Origin: Marchantia polymorpha subsp. ruderalis | Lineage: Eukaryota > Streptophyta > Marchantiopsida > Marchantiales > Marchantiaceae | Direction of reading: 5' to 3' | Assembly: GCA_037833965.1 (NCBI GenBank) | Contig: AP031351.1 | Span: 25,370,501-25,434,500, forward strand | Length of the DNA: 64,000 nucleotides | In this document: in pieces, positions 38,344 to 49,500 of the stretch | How the letters are laid out: every line of letters begins with the position of its first letter | Numbering within the stretch: the first letter of the stretch is position 1 | Notes under the pieces: generated by a model | Database searches by the model: none | Told to the model about the DNA's origin: nothing | The model's input: the letters and a program-made list of their open reading frames with translations, nothing else | Position numbers and translations under genes: made by a program

Positions 38344-40950
38344 TGCACAAGAATCACACACAGATGTAAGTAGTCACTTCCACATAATACTACGTACACG
38401 GCTGATATAAAAACTTCACTAAAGTGAGAATGTTACATGAGGACTCCATAACTTAGCTCTTCAATATCTCTTCCGCATGTCTACATGTGAGTCTAAATTG
38501 AAATGTGCTCATACTAGGATTGAGTATCTCAAACACTAACTAGAGACCAAACCAAACTATGGTTAAACTAATTACAGTTCAAAAAGACAAGGATTAACCT
38601 TACAAGCTCCCCTCTAACATAAGTCCGGGAGTAGACAGTTTCTAAAGTCTACAGTTTCAACGAGAAGTTCTAGAAAGTGAAATTAAACTATAGTTTTCCC
38701 CCTCATGAACAAGTGTTAACTAGAATTAAGCCGTAATGACAACATGTCAAAGAGAAACTACTTACATACAAATCTTCAAAGTTGCACAATGTCTTGAAAA
38801 CTTATCAAAAGTAATCACTTTGATAAAACCATCAACTAGGTTAAGCTCTTCATCAATCTTGATGAACTTAAGAGCATTTTCAGTTACAACTTGTTTGATA
38901 AAATTGTACTTGATATCAATGAGCTTCACCCTACTATCCATCACGAGATTCCGAGCAAGGTGAAGCGCACTCTGACTATCATAATGAAGATTGTTATCTT
39001 GCTACGCCAATCCCATCTCAATGATAAGTTTATTCGACGAGATTGTTTCTTTTGTTCTCTCTCTTGCTATAACATTTTCAGATTTTGTGGATAACAAAGA
39101 TATACACTTTTGAAGTGTTGATCTCCAACTAATGTAGTCATATGTAGGAGTCAAAACATACATAGATACTGATTTTATCTTGTCCAAATCTCCTCCATGA
39201 TCAGCGTCCACATATCTCCAAAATGACTTGGCATTCATTGCTTTAGCATCAAACAATAAGTCATGTTATATAGAATACTTAAGATATTTAAATATACACT
39301 TCACTATTTCCCAATGCACCTTGCTTGGATTTGACATGTACCTATTCATCTTATTTGCATCAAATGTTATATCCAGTCGTGTGCATTGCTTATTCATTGC
39401 ATTGCTCATTACTCATTGCACTCTCATAAGAAATAGAACACATCAAGACTTATGCGACCGCATCCATAGTACATTGCATTGCTGAAAGCAAAGATGAGCA
39501 ACCAAAGGAGTATTCACATGTTTAGCTTTCACTATGTTGAACTTGGCAAACACCTTCTCCGTATACTTCTGTTGAGATAACCAAAGCTTATTTGACTTCT
39601 CATCCCTAAATATTTTCATGCCAAGAATCTTTTTGAGTTGACCTAGATCCTTCATGCTAAAAGTTGAGCTCAATTTAGCCTTCAATTTATCAACATCGGA
39701 GCTGCAATAAGCATGTCATTAACATACAAGACAATAATGGTAAGCCCAAATAACTCTTTGGGAACCTTTCTCAAGTAAACACAAGGATCATATACACTCC
39801 ATAAGAATCTTTGTGATTGCATGAAGTCGTTAAAGCGTTTATTCCACATTCTAGTACTTTGTTTTAAACCCTGTAACAATCTAGCCAATCTGCATATCAT
39901 ATCTTACTTTCCTTTCATTGAAAAATTTTACGGTTTTTGCATGAATATCACCCCATCGACTAATACATAGAAAAAAGCTATCACAATATCCATCATAGCA
40001 AACGTATTGTAGATTACTTTGAAACTAGTGAATCCATTGGCTATCAACATAGACTTGAAGATTTTTTCATCTGTATTTGTGAATTCATACTTCTTCATGT
40101 ATACCCATTTAGAATCTACCACTCTTTTATCTTGGGACAACTGAACAAATTTCCAAGTGTTGTTGGCATGAAATGACTTCATCTTTTTCTGCATCTCTGC
40201 ATTCGACTCTTGCTTTTCACTAGAAGCTAGATCTTGGAGAAAGAAGATGGATCTTCATCTTCAATGATCAAAGCGTCATCTGAATATTCAGCATCAGCTT
40301 CAATATCATCAATGATCGAAGAGTCAAACCAAATGCCATACCTAGCCGGATCTTTACGTTTAGATGCACTTCACAACTACCGCCTTGATGAAGATTTTGC
40401 TTGATCAATTTGTGCTAACTTTAAATGTGATTCACCAATAATTATCTCCTCTTGTTCCACAACAGGTGAAGACTCTCTTTGTGGACCATCATCAGTGTTG
40501 TGAATATCAATCTGCCACTTAACAGTGTCAGGAGTAAGAGTTTTGTCCTTGGTCGTAACGGAAATTTGCACTTTCTTCCCCTCATTCAATGATCTCGTAT
40601 CATTGAATGAAACATCCTCACTGAAAATGAGCTTGCAAACATTGACATTCCACAACGTATATACTTTTAGTCTTCTTTGATAACCCAGAAAGACATATTT
40701 CTTGGTTTTAGTAACAAGCTTAGTACTCTTATACTTCGGAGTAAGAGCATAAGCATCACAATAAAAATCTCTCATCATAAAGTAATCATCTAACCGTTTG
40801 TAGCACAATTCAAACGGTGTCTTCAACTTGATAGAGCTATTACAAGACATGTTTACCAAGTAAGCTACATTATTCACAACTTCAGTCCCAAACTTTTGTG
40901 GCAAACCAGCAAGATTTAACATACTTCAAAATCTCTTCTTATTTTTTCTC
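38344..40950 (-). mobile_element. Decayed Ty1/copia retrotransposon, pol and probable 3' LTR
   Basis: A fossil Ty1/copia element on the minus strand. The end of integrase is recognisable near 40920-40600, reverse transcriptase near 40200-39450, and RNase H with its typical C-terminal tail near 39260-38760. The order integrase, reverse transcriptase, RNase H is diagnostic of Ty1/copia. Downstream lies a purine-rich tract, then a probable LTR at about 38604-38344 (minus strand, TG...CA ends). The 5' part (gag, protease and most of integrase) and the 5' LTR were not found. The copy is truncated and broken, with many breaks, and looks old. Confidence 0.8.
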
Positions 40951-41767
40951 TAAAGTTCAAAAGAGAAAAGATAATTGGACTAGAATTGTTCATATCATTT
41001 ATGTCATAAAATTATTAATAATAAAAGTATTCCTCTTTAAACGGTTCAACTTTGAAAGAATGATAGACTTTGTTAAACTGAAGGTGATGGTGATCATGGT
41101 TTATGATATCAACCACATGACTTCCGCTATTTCTTTTACACAAAAGAAGATATATATATTATGAACTATGATTAACTTGTGTTACCAACAAAAGTCTTAT
41201 AATTCTTATTATTCATCCATTGATATAGACTAGAATGATATTTACAACTATTTCAAGTTGTAGATATCCAATACGTGAAAAAACAAATATTTCACGTTGT
41301 ACTCACATAAATAAATACCTCACATAAAAAAGAACTTAATTGTGTTTGAATTTTAGATACATGTGATCATGCGTGGAAAGTAATCAATGATGTGCTTGAT
41401 TTTATAAATGGAGGAAAGTTCAAATTTAGATAAATCAGTAACAAGACTTTGTATGCGCCAAAGGTGAAGAAACACATGATACACTTCAAAGATGAAACCA
41501 CTTTTACGACCTGGTCTCATGATAGAAAACATGGACCATATGTACATATGAACACATAAACGCATAGCGATGATGTTCTATGATGTCAATGATATTATGT
41601 AAACTTTCCTTTCTAGAGAAAAAAGATAATACTTTCTGGACTATAATTCTTGGTGTCATATGTATTATTTTTGCTAAAGAATCAATTTTGACTTCAAATA
41701 GATCAGTTCATTTTTGAATGAAATGATAACTATCTCAAATTGAAGGTACACATTCAATAATTCCAAA
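40951..41767. repeat. First copy, and start of second copy, of a diverged direct repeat
   Basis: Sequence at about 40955-41590 resembles about 41615-41767 continued, beyond the hAT element, at 44584-44950. Shared landmarks are an 'agagaaaa..gataat..ggacta.aatt' phrase (40963 and 41616), 'tcacataaa' before 'aagaact' (41305 and 44625), and 'tcatga.ag.aaa' followed by 'acatgaac' (41517 and 44850). Together they suggest an old ~600-bp direct duplication of unknown nature, later split by the hAT insertion. Divergence is high and the boundaries are approximate. Confidence 0.4.
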
Positions 41768-42004
41768 CAGTGTTGTACACGCATCTTGCGGAATCCGCAG
41801 CCTTGCCGTTTTACTCAAGATGAAATCTCAGCCGTAGCCATAGCCGCCCAATTCATCTCCCAATATGGCAGCCACAATCGTAGCCATCTATCACTACATC
41901 AGTCGGACTGTAGCCGTGACCAATTTTTTCAGCAATATGACAGCCTGTTATCACAATGTTCGACCCATAACCATCATTAAATTGTGTACTTGACTTAAAG
42001 TGAA

Positions 42005-44040
42005 TTACATGCAACGATCTAGGTCCTGGTTAGAATGCAAAAAGAGGAGGGCGTTGAGTGTGTTGGGATTCAGCGAGCTGTGCTTGTCACTACACGTGTT
42101 GCCGGAAATGGAAAATGTGCATTCGGACATGGAACTTGAAGGCGGTATAGATAGTATGGCACGGGCCATAATCGAAAAAGAATCTACCGCGAATCGCCAT
42201 CATGGCAAGAGGCCAACGTCGTGCTTGACATCGCCATCTTGAAGAGCCCATTTTTGGACATCCGAGTGGAGAAGGATATCCTTGTCTTTCTTTGATGCCT
42301 TTAGATTGAGATATGTTGCCACCTCGACATCGATGCGAGCTTCTAGTTCTTGTTTAACGTTCTCGCCAGACTCTACATCATCTCTAATTTGTCGTTCTAT
42401 GATGTGTCTCTACTTGGACCAGTATGTACAAAGGAAGTGCACGGTCTCTTAACGAGATTCTTCTTGGCTACTGATGGATGATTGCCACCGGCAATTGACG
42501 CTGTTGGCTGCATGGGTGCGCCGACCTTGCGCATAATGTCCTTGATGTACACTTTGTCTTAGTCGATTGTGACTTGGACGAACCCATATTCAAGCATGCA
42601 GTTCTTTTGCAGCGGATCCAGATAGGCAGCGTGGAGCAGAGTGAGGATGTATTTTTCCTCGAAGCACTTTGATGGGGCAATCTCTTTGTTTTCTGAGGGA
42701 ATGATGACATCCTCATCATTGTCGCCCTTGATGATGACAACTTCATCTCGCGGTTAAAGATGAACCTTCAATTCGGCCTTCCACATGCCGACAAGATGGA
42801 TGGTCGGCGTATTGAACGGTTTGAGACACTTGATGGCTAGCTTGAAGTAATGCAACAGTTGAACCAATTCCTTGAGCATAAAATTGTCAATCTTCTTAGC
42901 GTGCTCTTGTTGTATCTTCTTTTTCAAGAGTTCAATGGTTGCAGATAGTTCAGCATCCACTAACTGAAGCTTGATTAGTAGACCGTCAAAACGAGTTGCA
43001 ACGTCCTACTTCATCTTGTTCTTCAGCTGATTGTTCAAGAGCTTCTGCTTCATGCACTGATCAAGTTCTTCGAGTCATCGATCGTGTCATAGACATCTTC
43101 GGCCTCATCGTAGAAGACGTAGACAAGAGGCTGCTTGACATCATCCACAACGCGGATCTGCTTTCGCATCACGTAGCTGATGCAGGCCAAAATATGATGC
43201 AAATAGCACATGTTCAACTCAAACTACGACGACATTCCTTCCACTCTGGTACTGTTCGACGCCGCATCCAATTTGACTACAACTTGCCAACTTGCAGCCT
43301 GAACCGTCTCCGCCTCTTTGCACGTTATGAAAGGGCGGACACTATTAATAAGATCACGATGAATCGTTGGTGCGGTGTGACTCGTGCCTTCGTTGAACTC
43401 ATCACATGACTCGATGCAGGCGTGAAGTACCCAACTATCATCACTCAGGTGCATAGTGTCAGCGCTGTACAATGTATGTGTGGCTTTGTCCATCCAAATA
43501 TCAATGGAAAATTTAGCACGTACATTATCCTTGAAGTGCTTGTGCACTATGGCCTGGAGCTTGACAACGCCCTTGTCGTAACGGTCCATGTTCTTGCGCT
43601 TGATGATCTGACCCATATTGCAACAAGTCCTCCGCGATGAACGACGTCTTGTTTGCAAAGCCAATGTCCATGATAGTCTGGCTGGCATTCTCAAATCTCG
43701 CTACTTCCACTAATGCAAACGGGCAAATATCCCATGCACACATGTGGACAAGAGAATTGGTCATAATGATCTTGACGGAGTCGGTCATTATGCACTTCTT
43801 CATCCCCCAAAGTATTAAGGTCCTCAAGTTATCTGCAGCAACCACACGCGAGCAGGTGTGTAAGATCATTGTCAACGTGCCGTCCCGGAAGTTTGTATAC
43901 GTAAATAGTGAAGCAAGTGGGTTTGATGCAGGCGCTCAAGTACAACTGTTTGGTTCACACTTTGCCATCCGACTCCACTAGTACCTAGATGCACACCCAT
44001 TCACCAGTGACCTTTGAGACTACCTGGCCCATGCGCTGCC
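42005..44040 (-). pseudogene. hAT transposase, broken
   Basis: Read on the minus strand, typical hAT parts follow one another. A weak BED-like N-terminal part (WQRMGQVVSKVTGEWVC) lies near 44040-43980. The start of the catalytic core ('FSIDIWMDKATHTLY', 'DDSWVLHACIE') lies at about 43520-43390. A middle part (ELVQLLHYFKLAIKCLKPF) is near 42880-42810. The C-terminal dimerisation domain ('ARAILSIPPSSSMSE', 'NTLSALLFLHSNQDLD') lies at about 42170-42020, ending at a stop at 42005. The parts sit in different frames and stops interrupt them, for example just before the dimerisation domain near 42200. It therefore cannot encode an active enzyme. The longest open piece is 43224-43694. Confidence 0.85.
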
Positions 44041-44112
44041 ATAGTTTGTTACTTGATGGTTGAGTCTTAGATGTAGACGGGCATCACTTGATACTTCGGA
44101 TTCTTGCTGTTC

Positions 44113-44380
44113 AAATCAAGGAATATTTTCTTCTTCATGTCATGAAGAGACTCGAAGTTATTAATAATTCTTGTTGCTTAAATCAAGGAATATTTTCTTA
44201 TTCACTTCATCAAGCCACTCAAAGTTATTCATGATTCTTGCTGCTCAAATCAGAGAATGTTTTTTTATTCATTTCATCAATCGACTCGAAGTTATTCATG
44301 ATTCTTGCTGCCCAAATCAAGGAATATTTTCTTCTTCACATCATCAAGCGGCTCAAAGTTCTTTATGACTTGTGCGAACC
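44113..44380. repeat. 67-bp minisatellite, four copies, inside the hAT element
   Basis: Copies begin at 44113, 44180, 44247 and 44314, each opening with 'aaatca(a/g)(g/a)gaat' and ending in 'attcttg(c/t)tgc'. The period is exactly 67 throughout. Because 67 is not a multiple of three, the array would not encode a repeated peptide. It lies between the transposase 5' part and the right terminus. Confidence 0.95.
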
Positions 44381-44583
44381 AACTAACTCGAATATTTCAT
44401 CTTGAAACTCTAATTTTTTATAGAAACTATTTCCAAGATGAATTTTTTAATTCTGGAAAATTTTTATAAACTATGATTAATTGACTAAAAATTATATTTT
44501 TTTTAGGTGGGCTGCCGCCGGCCGCAGCCGATTTGCGGCCGTTGTCGGCTAGCTGCCGGCCGTTGCACCGCACTGCTTCCAAA

Positions 44584-46534
44584 CTGGTTGTGTTCTTGTT
44601 TTATATGTTTGATGATGTTGTGCTCACATAAACAATCCTTCACGTGATAAAGAACTTGATTTCCCTTATTTTGTTGAATGCATATGATATCAACGGGAGA
44701 TAATAAATGATGTACTTCATACTATGACTAGAGGGAAGCTCATGTCGACAAAATGTAGTCACAAAAATTAGTATGTGCTAGTGTTACAACTGTACTTGTG
44801 AAAAAGCCCATGTCCCTATGGTCTACCGAATCACTTTCACGAGCTAATTTCATGACAGGAAAAAGACCGGGGCCACATGGATATAGGTACACATGAACGC
44901 AATCCTGCGCTGTTATTTCCCAATTGATTCCGAGAGATAGAAACACAAACCCTGAAACTGATTCTAGGTAGATCCAGCTCGAGGTTGTGTCAGAAGACTC
45001 TGTTGAGTAGTCACTTAAGCTCTAGCCATCACAACTTCCAACTTCCATACTTCGGCAAAATTTGCACTTCGTGGTATGTCGCTGGAGCTCCTACTCCAGT
45101 ATTGAAAAAAATAAAGTACAGTTAATCCATCCAAGAGATACAACTCCGGCAAAAATCAACATTCACGATTTACCATGGACATATGCCAGATCCAAAGGTT
45201 CTATTAGTCCTATTCATTTAATATGGACACTCATAAGTAGAAATCCTGTGGAAATCAGCAGACATGTCAATATGAGTCACCGAATCACGGATGGACGCTA
45301 ACATCGGAAAACCTTCGGGGACTTTGTCCACACGGTTTTGCGAATTGGCAAAACTTTTCTACGTACTCCGCAGAAAGCAAGTGAAGATCGATGTCAAATG
45401 AAATCTTTACGCAGTAATGGAACTCGAGTCCTCCAGTGTTGCAACGTATCTCAAAGGCACTGAAAGACCAAGTGCTTTTCAGTAGATATTCAAGACACTC
45501 CTTGTGATTCAGTAGCATACACAGAACCACCTTTTCATGTTAAGTCCAGGCAACCCATTCGCTGGTGAGGTCATCCTAGCTAACTCCACCATGCTATCAC
45601 CTCAATTAGAAACTTGAAAAGCAATCCGAGGCGACCCTCCAACTCCAAGAAACTGCTGTTAAAGGTTAAATGCAGAGCTGCTGCACACAAGGAAGGCTGA
45701 GTAGGAAGTAGTATAATCAGCCTCAAAAGGAGGGAAACTCATGCGTTCAGTTTCTCATGGAAATTATTTTTACAAAGCTGATATTAAGCAAATACAGTGA
45801 CATCGAGAATGTCTCACCTGACTTTAGCCCACCATCACTGAAATTGAGAAGACCACTTGTCCAGGTATGATGATTGGAAATACGAGATCCACACAGGTAC
45901 ACGATTTCCAACTGTAAGGAATTTCCAGCCTAGGCCCTAAGACCTAACTGCCATCTGTCACGGCTTGCAGATACACCTTGAAAGGACGTGTAATGCTTTA
46001 TCACATTCCCAACAGTAGGACCTTCCTCCAATCTGATTTGGGATAGTCCGTAGATCGTGGTCAATGCTGCGCACCGTACAGCTTCGTAAGGCTTGTAGAA
46101 CCTTGACCACCTTTCACCAAGATGAGATCTTTGCTCTTAGTGGCTCCAGACCTTTACAGCCCATGTTTGACCCAGTCACTTGTAAGGAAGGCACTGAGTT
46201 TCATTACAGAGCTACAGAGAAACGAAACACGTCCACGGATATGACAAGCGTACGGGTGAGCCTTGCTTGCCAAACGGCTCTGAACAGCTGCCTTCGCCAA
46301 AAACCTTATAGATCCAGTGTTGAACCACCAATTTGCTTGATCGAGCAAAGAGAGCCATATATGTTTGGAACTGAGCAGTAATACCGACGGCAACAATGAC
46401 GTCATACCAGATGTCTCAGGTTGCTGAACGTTACGTCAGGCGAATGCCTTCCAGCTGCTCAACCTTCATAACACTATCAAAAGATAGTCTTCCCTATTCA
46501 GTCGCTGACGCTCAACAAACCATCTGCGGTTGAT
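44584..46534. other. Intergenic; possible 3' region of FIP37 and an exon-like segment
   Basis: 44584-44950 is the rest of the second diverged repeat copy. 45285-45530 on the minus strand contains an exon-like open stretch including 'ECLEYLLKSTWSFS' and 'CNTGGLEFHYCV', of no family I recognise. The remainder probably includes the 3' untranslated region of FIP37, whose stop is at 46537-46535. No complete gene can be supported. Confidence 0.3.
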
Positions 46535-49500
46535 CTACCTTCTCTTCAAGTCTCCAGTCAGTTTGTCTTCTTCCATGTAGCCATCCCTTTTGGTTTCCAG
46601 GAGATACTGCACTCTTTCTTCCTCTCTACTCTTCATACTTGTGTCCCGAAGATCGGCTCTCTTGCGCTGCTCCAGAAGTTGATTGTGCTTTTGCTGCACT
46701 TGGTTTTCCTTTTGCTGCAGCTGTCTTTGTAGAATATATATCTGAGTGAAGCAACTCAGCAACTTCAGTTTCTTCCGAACATTTAGAAAAGGAAAGTTAC
46801 AATTGTAGACGGCAGAGTTACGATGAGCCTTCCAGCCGAAACATCTTGTAACCTTCACGTTGAGTGGAAAGAGAGGCCAGATGTAGGTTGACGAGTGTAG
46901 TAGGATACCAGAGTAATTGGGGGAGAGAAGAAAAAGCACTTATCACTAAAAGGTAAAGAATTCCAATAATCTTTCAACAGAAAATTGAATATTGTAAAAA
47001 TAATCCCCAAAAAATCTCTTACAGTTTGCTGAGAACGCTCCACTTCATCATTCAAATCCTCCACGTACTCAAAGAGCTCTGAAAAATGTCAATTTGTCAA
47101 TAACGAGCTTTCAAGGTAGTGCATAAAAGGTTAATCCACGATGCGAGGATACAAACTGAAATCCAGTCCTTGGTACAGAATATATTTGATTCCTCATAAC
47201 CAAGCAGGCGCTACGATGCCGTGTATTTACCTTGGTATCCACGTCTCAACTCGTTGTTCAAAGTTTTTTGCATTGCAAGCTTTGTGCCGAGTTCATGCAT
47301 CTGAAGACCACAAGACAATGTGATAACTCAGAATGAGAAAAGCTCGAGTTCTATGTTGACATGCTAACAAGCAAGAACCAGGAAGACCAACTATGACATT
47401 TATCAAGGGACAAGTTGACTAAAAACGCTGGAAGTGATATACACAAACCTATGGCACAGATCTATCGGCAACCGCACGCTTCTGTTCCTTCTAAGTAGGA
47501 ACTCACCATCGAAATCTGTGGTGAGCCGTACAGCTAAATATACACCGCATTTCAAGGTGGTTTCTTAATTCGTCATAATACGCAACGAATGTCATCAAGC
47601 CCAGCAAATACAGCAAATTCCGTGAAAAGGACAAACAGACACGAGCACAACCTTTCCTTCAGAAGCCTCTCGTCCTATCTCCTCATTCTCTTCTTGCAAT
47701 GTGCGGCACTTCGCCATCAGCATTTTACCATTCTTGCTGTGAGGAGTAAACTGCACGGCAGCGAGGTCATCCTGCAGCTCCTTCACCCTCTTCTCAGCCG
47801 CTTCAAGCTCTTTCTGAATCCACCAAAATATATTTCAGTCAAAACTTCCGCAATTTTCATTTAATTACATGCTATATGCAAATAGTACTCCCATTCGTTG
47901 AAGGAAAATGGAGGCGTACCTTCATCCTCGTAAACTCCGCATGAATAGCTGGATCCAATAACAGGCGGCGAGTCTAAGTCACGCAAACAATTACGAAATC
48001 GGTCAATCTCCAAGAAAATGGAATGAACTAGCAACAAAAAGCTGAAAAACCTCAATTGCAAAGCCTACCTGTAGCATTGGAGGCTTCAGCATGAGTTTCA
48101 AGTCATTGACCAGAGACTGCAATAGAAAAGAAGCACAAACCCTGATCAGAAGTAACATCAGATTCCAAAAGAGAAAAAGAAAGAATAAGAAATATTTTCA
48201 TTTGCGAAACAAGAGCATGATTGACCCTAAAAATCGGAATATCTTTAAGATTAGACATTTGTCTCGGAATCGGGAGACGAACAGAACCGTGTGATAACGT
48301 GTGCCGAGACTGAATAAGTCAGTCCTGCCTTTTAAAGCATTTGACGGTAGAACCCATACTCAACTGTCAGGAAGACTAACCTTCAGATCAACAATCTCTT
48401 GTTCCCTCCCCGCTAGCTTCACAAGCATGGCACTTTCCCTTCGCTTTGAGCTCAGCAGCTAATATAGAAATCAAAGCGATGAAACAAAACGCAACGTCAT
48501 CAGCGCAGAGAAAATTGGATCCAAAAGTGTACAGGATCCTCTACATAGCACGATAAGAAAATAAACGACAGTCAATAGACAGGTCTCATCAAAGAAGAAT
48601 AAATAAGCAACTGATTGCAGACTAATGATAGCTCTGCAAGAGAATAAAGCCAGCTTCAATTGGATTAAAGCGATGCATCCTTCCCAAATTACTACCAATA
48701 TATGATATTCATACTTCGTTCCGCGGAGTTTTAAAACTCCGTCATACATGACGGAGTTTTAAAACATCTCCATCTGACGAAAGTTTGAAACTGAGATGAC
48801 CAGCTTGATAAAATATACCTGTTCTTTTAAGGCTCCTTCAGACGTGCGCACTTTCTGCAACGCGGCCAGCACAACATCTGGCTCTATTCAAGAGAAACCG
48901 AGAAACAAATATTATTAACTTTGCGATGTTCATCTGCTCCTAGTACTAGATACCACCTAAAATTATCACTTGGACAGAACACAATATGTTGAAAAGCCAC
49001 GCTATTAGGCTGCACAACAAAGATGTAATTTTAAATTTTGAATGAATCTATCAATGCATATGGTCCAAGATATATTACCAGGAGTTGTCCCTAAAGGCAC
49101 AACCGACTCTATTTGGAAGGTGTTGTGCCAGCGTTCCAGATCTGCATTCGCCGCATCGAGTTCTTTCTGCAAAAATCAAGGAACACTGAGATACTCCACC
49201 GAACCGCATCTATGATGCGGCCCACCACTGAGGCAGTCTTTTCACGACACATGAGCTCCGAAAACAAGTGCTTGGAACCTTTCAGCAAAGTACAAATGCG
49301 GCCACTGTAACTGGGGCAGAGGCTACACGAGCTAAGACAACAACAACAAAAAAAGTTGTGGTCATAAATTTAGTACGATACTAGACCAACTATTCAACAA
49401 GTTCTCGGAGAGAAAGATCCACATACCTGTAAACCAGCAATCGTACTTTCTCGTTCCTCCAAGCTGATTATCCCAAGCATTCCAGGCATGAAGATCCAAC

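Larger units (their letters stand above)
41768..44575 (-). mobile_element. hAT-family DNA transposon, complete ends, degenerate transposase
   Basis: A 2,808-bp element bounded by imperfect inverted repeats: CAGTGTTGTACA at the left, and CAGTGCGGTGCA as the reverse complement of the right end (9 of 12 identical). It is flanked by an 8-bp target duplication (ATTCCAAA at 41760-41767, CTTCCAAA at 44576-44583). Both the 8-bp duplication and the CAGTG ends are typical of hAT elements. Subterminal regions carry many GTAGCC/GCCG-type motifs (41790-41960 and 44505-44570), the usual transposase-binding pattern. A degenerate transposase gene fills the interior on the minus strand. A 67-bp minisatellite lies near the right end. 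The seven-of-eight target match means some age but not extreme age. Confidence 0.9.
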
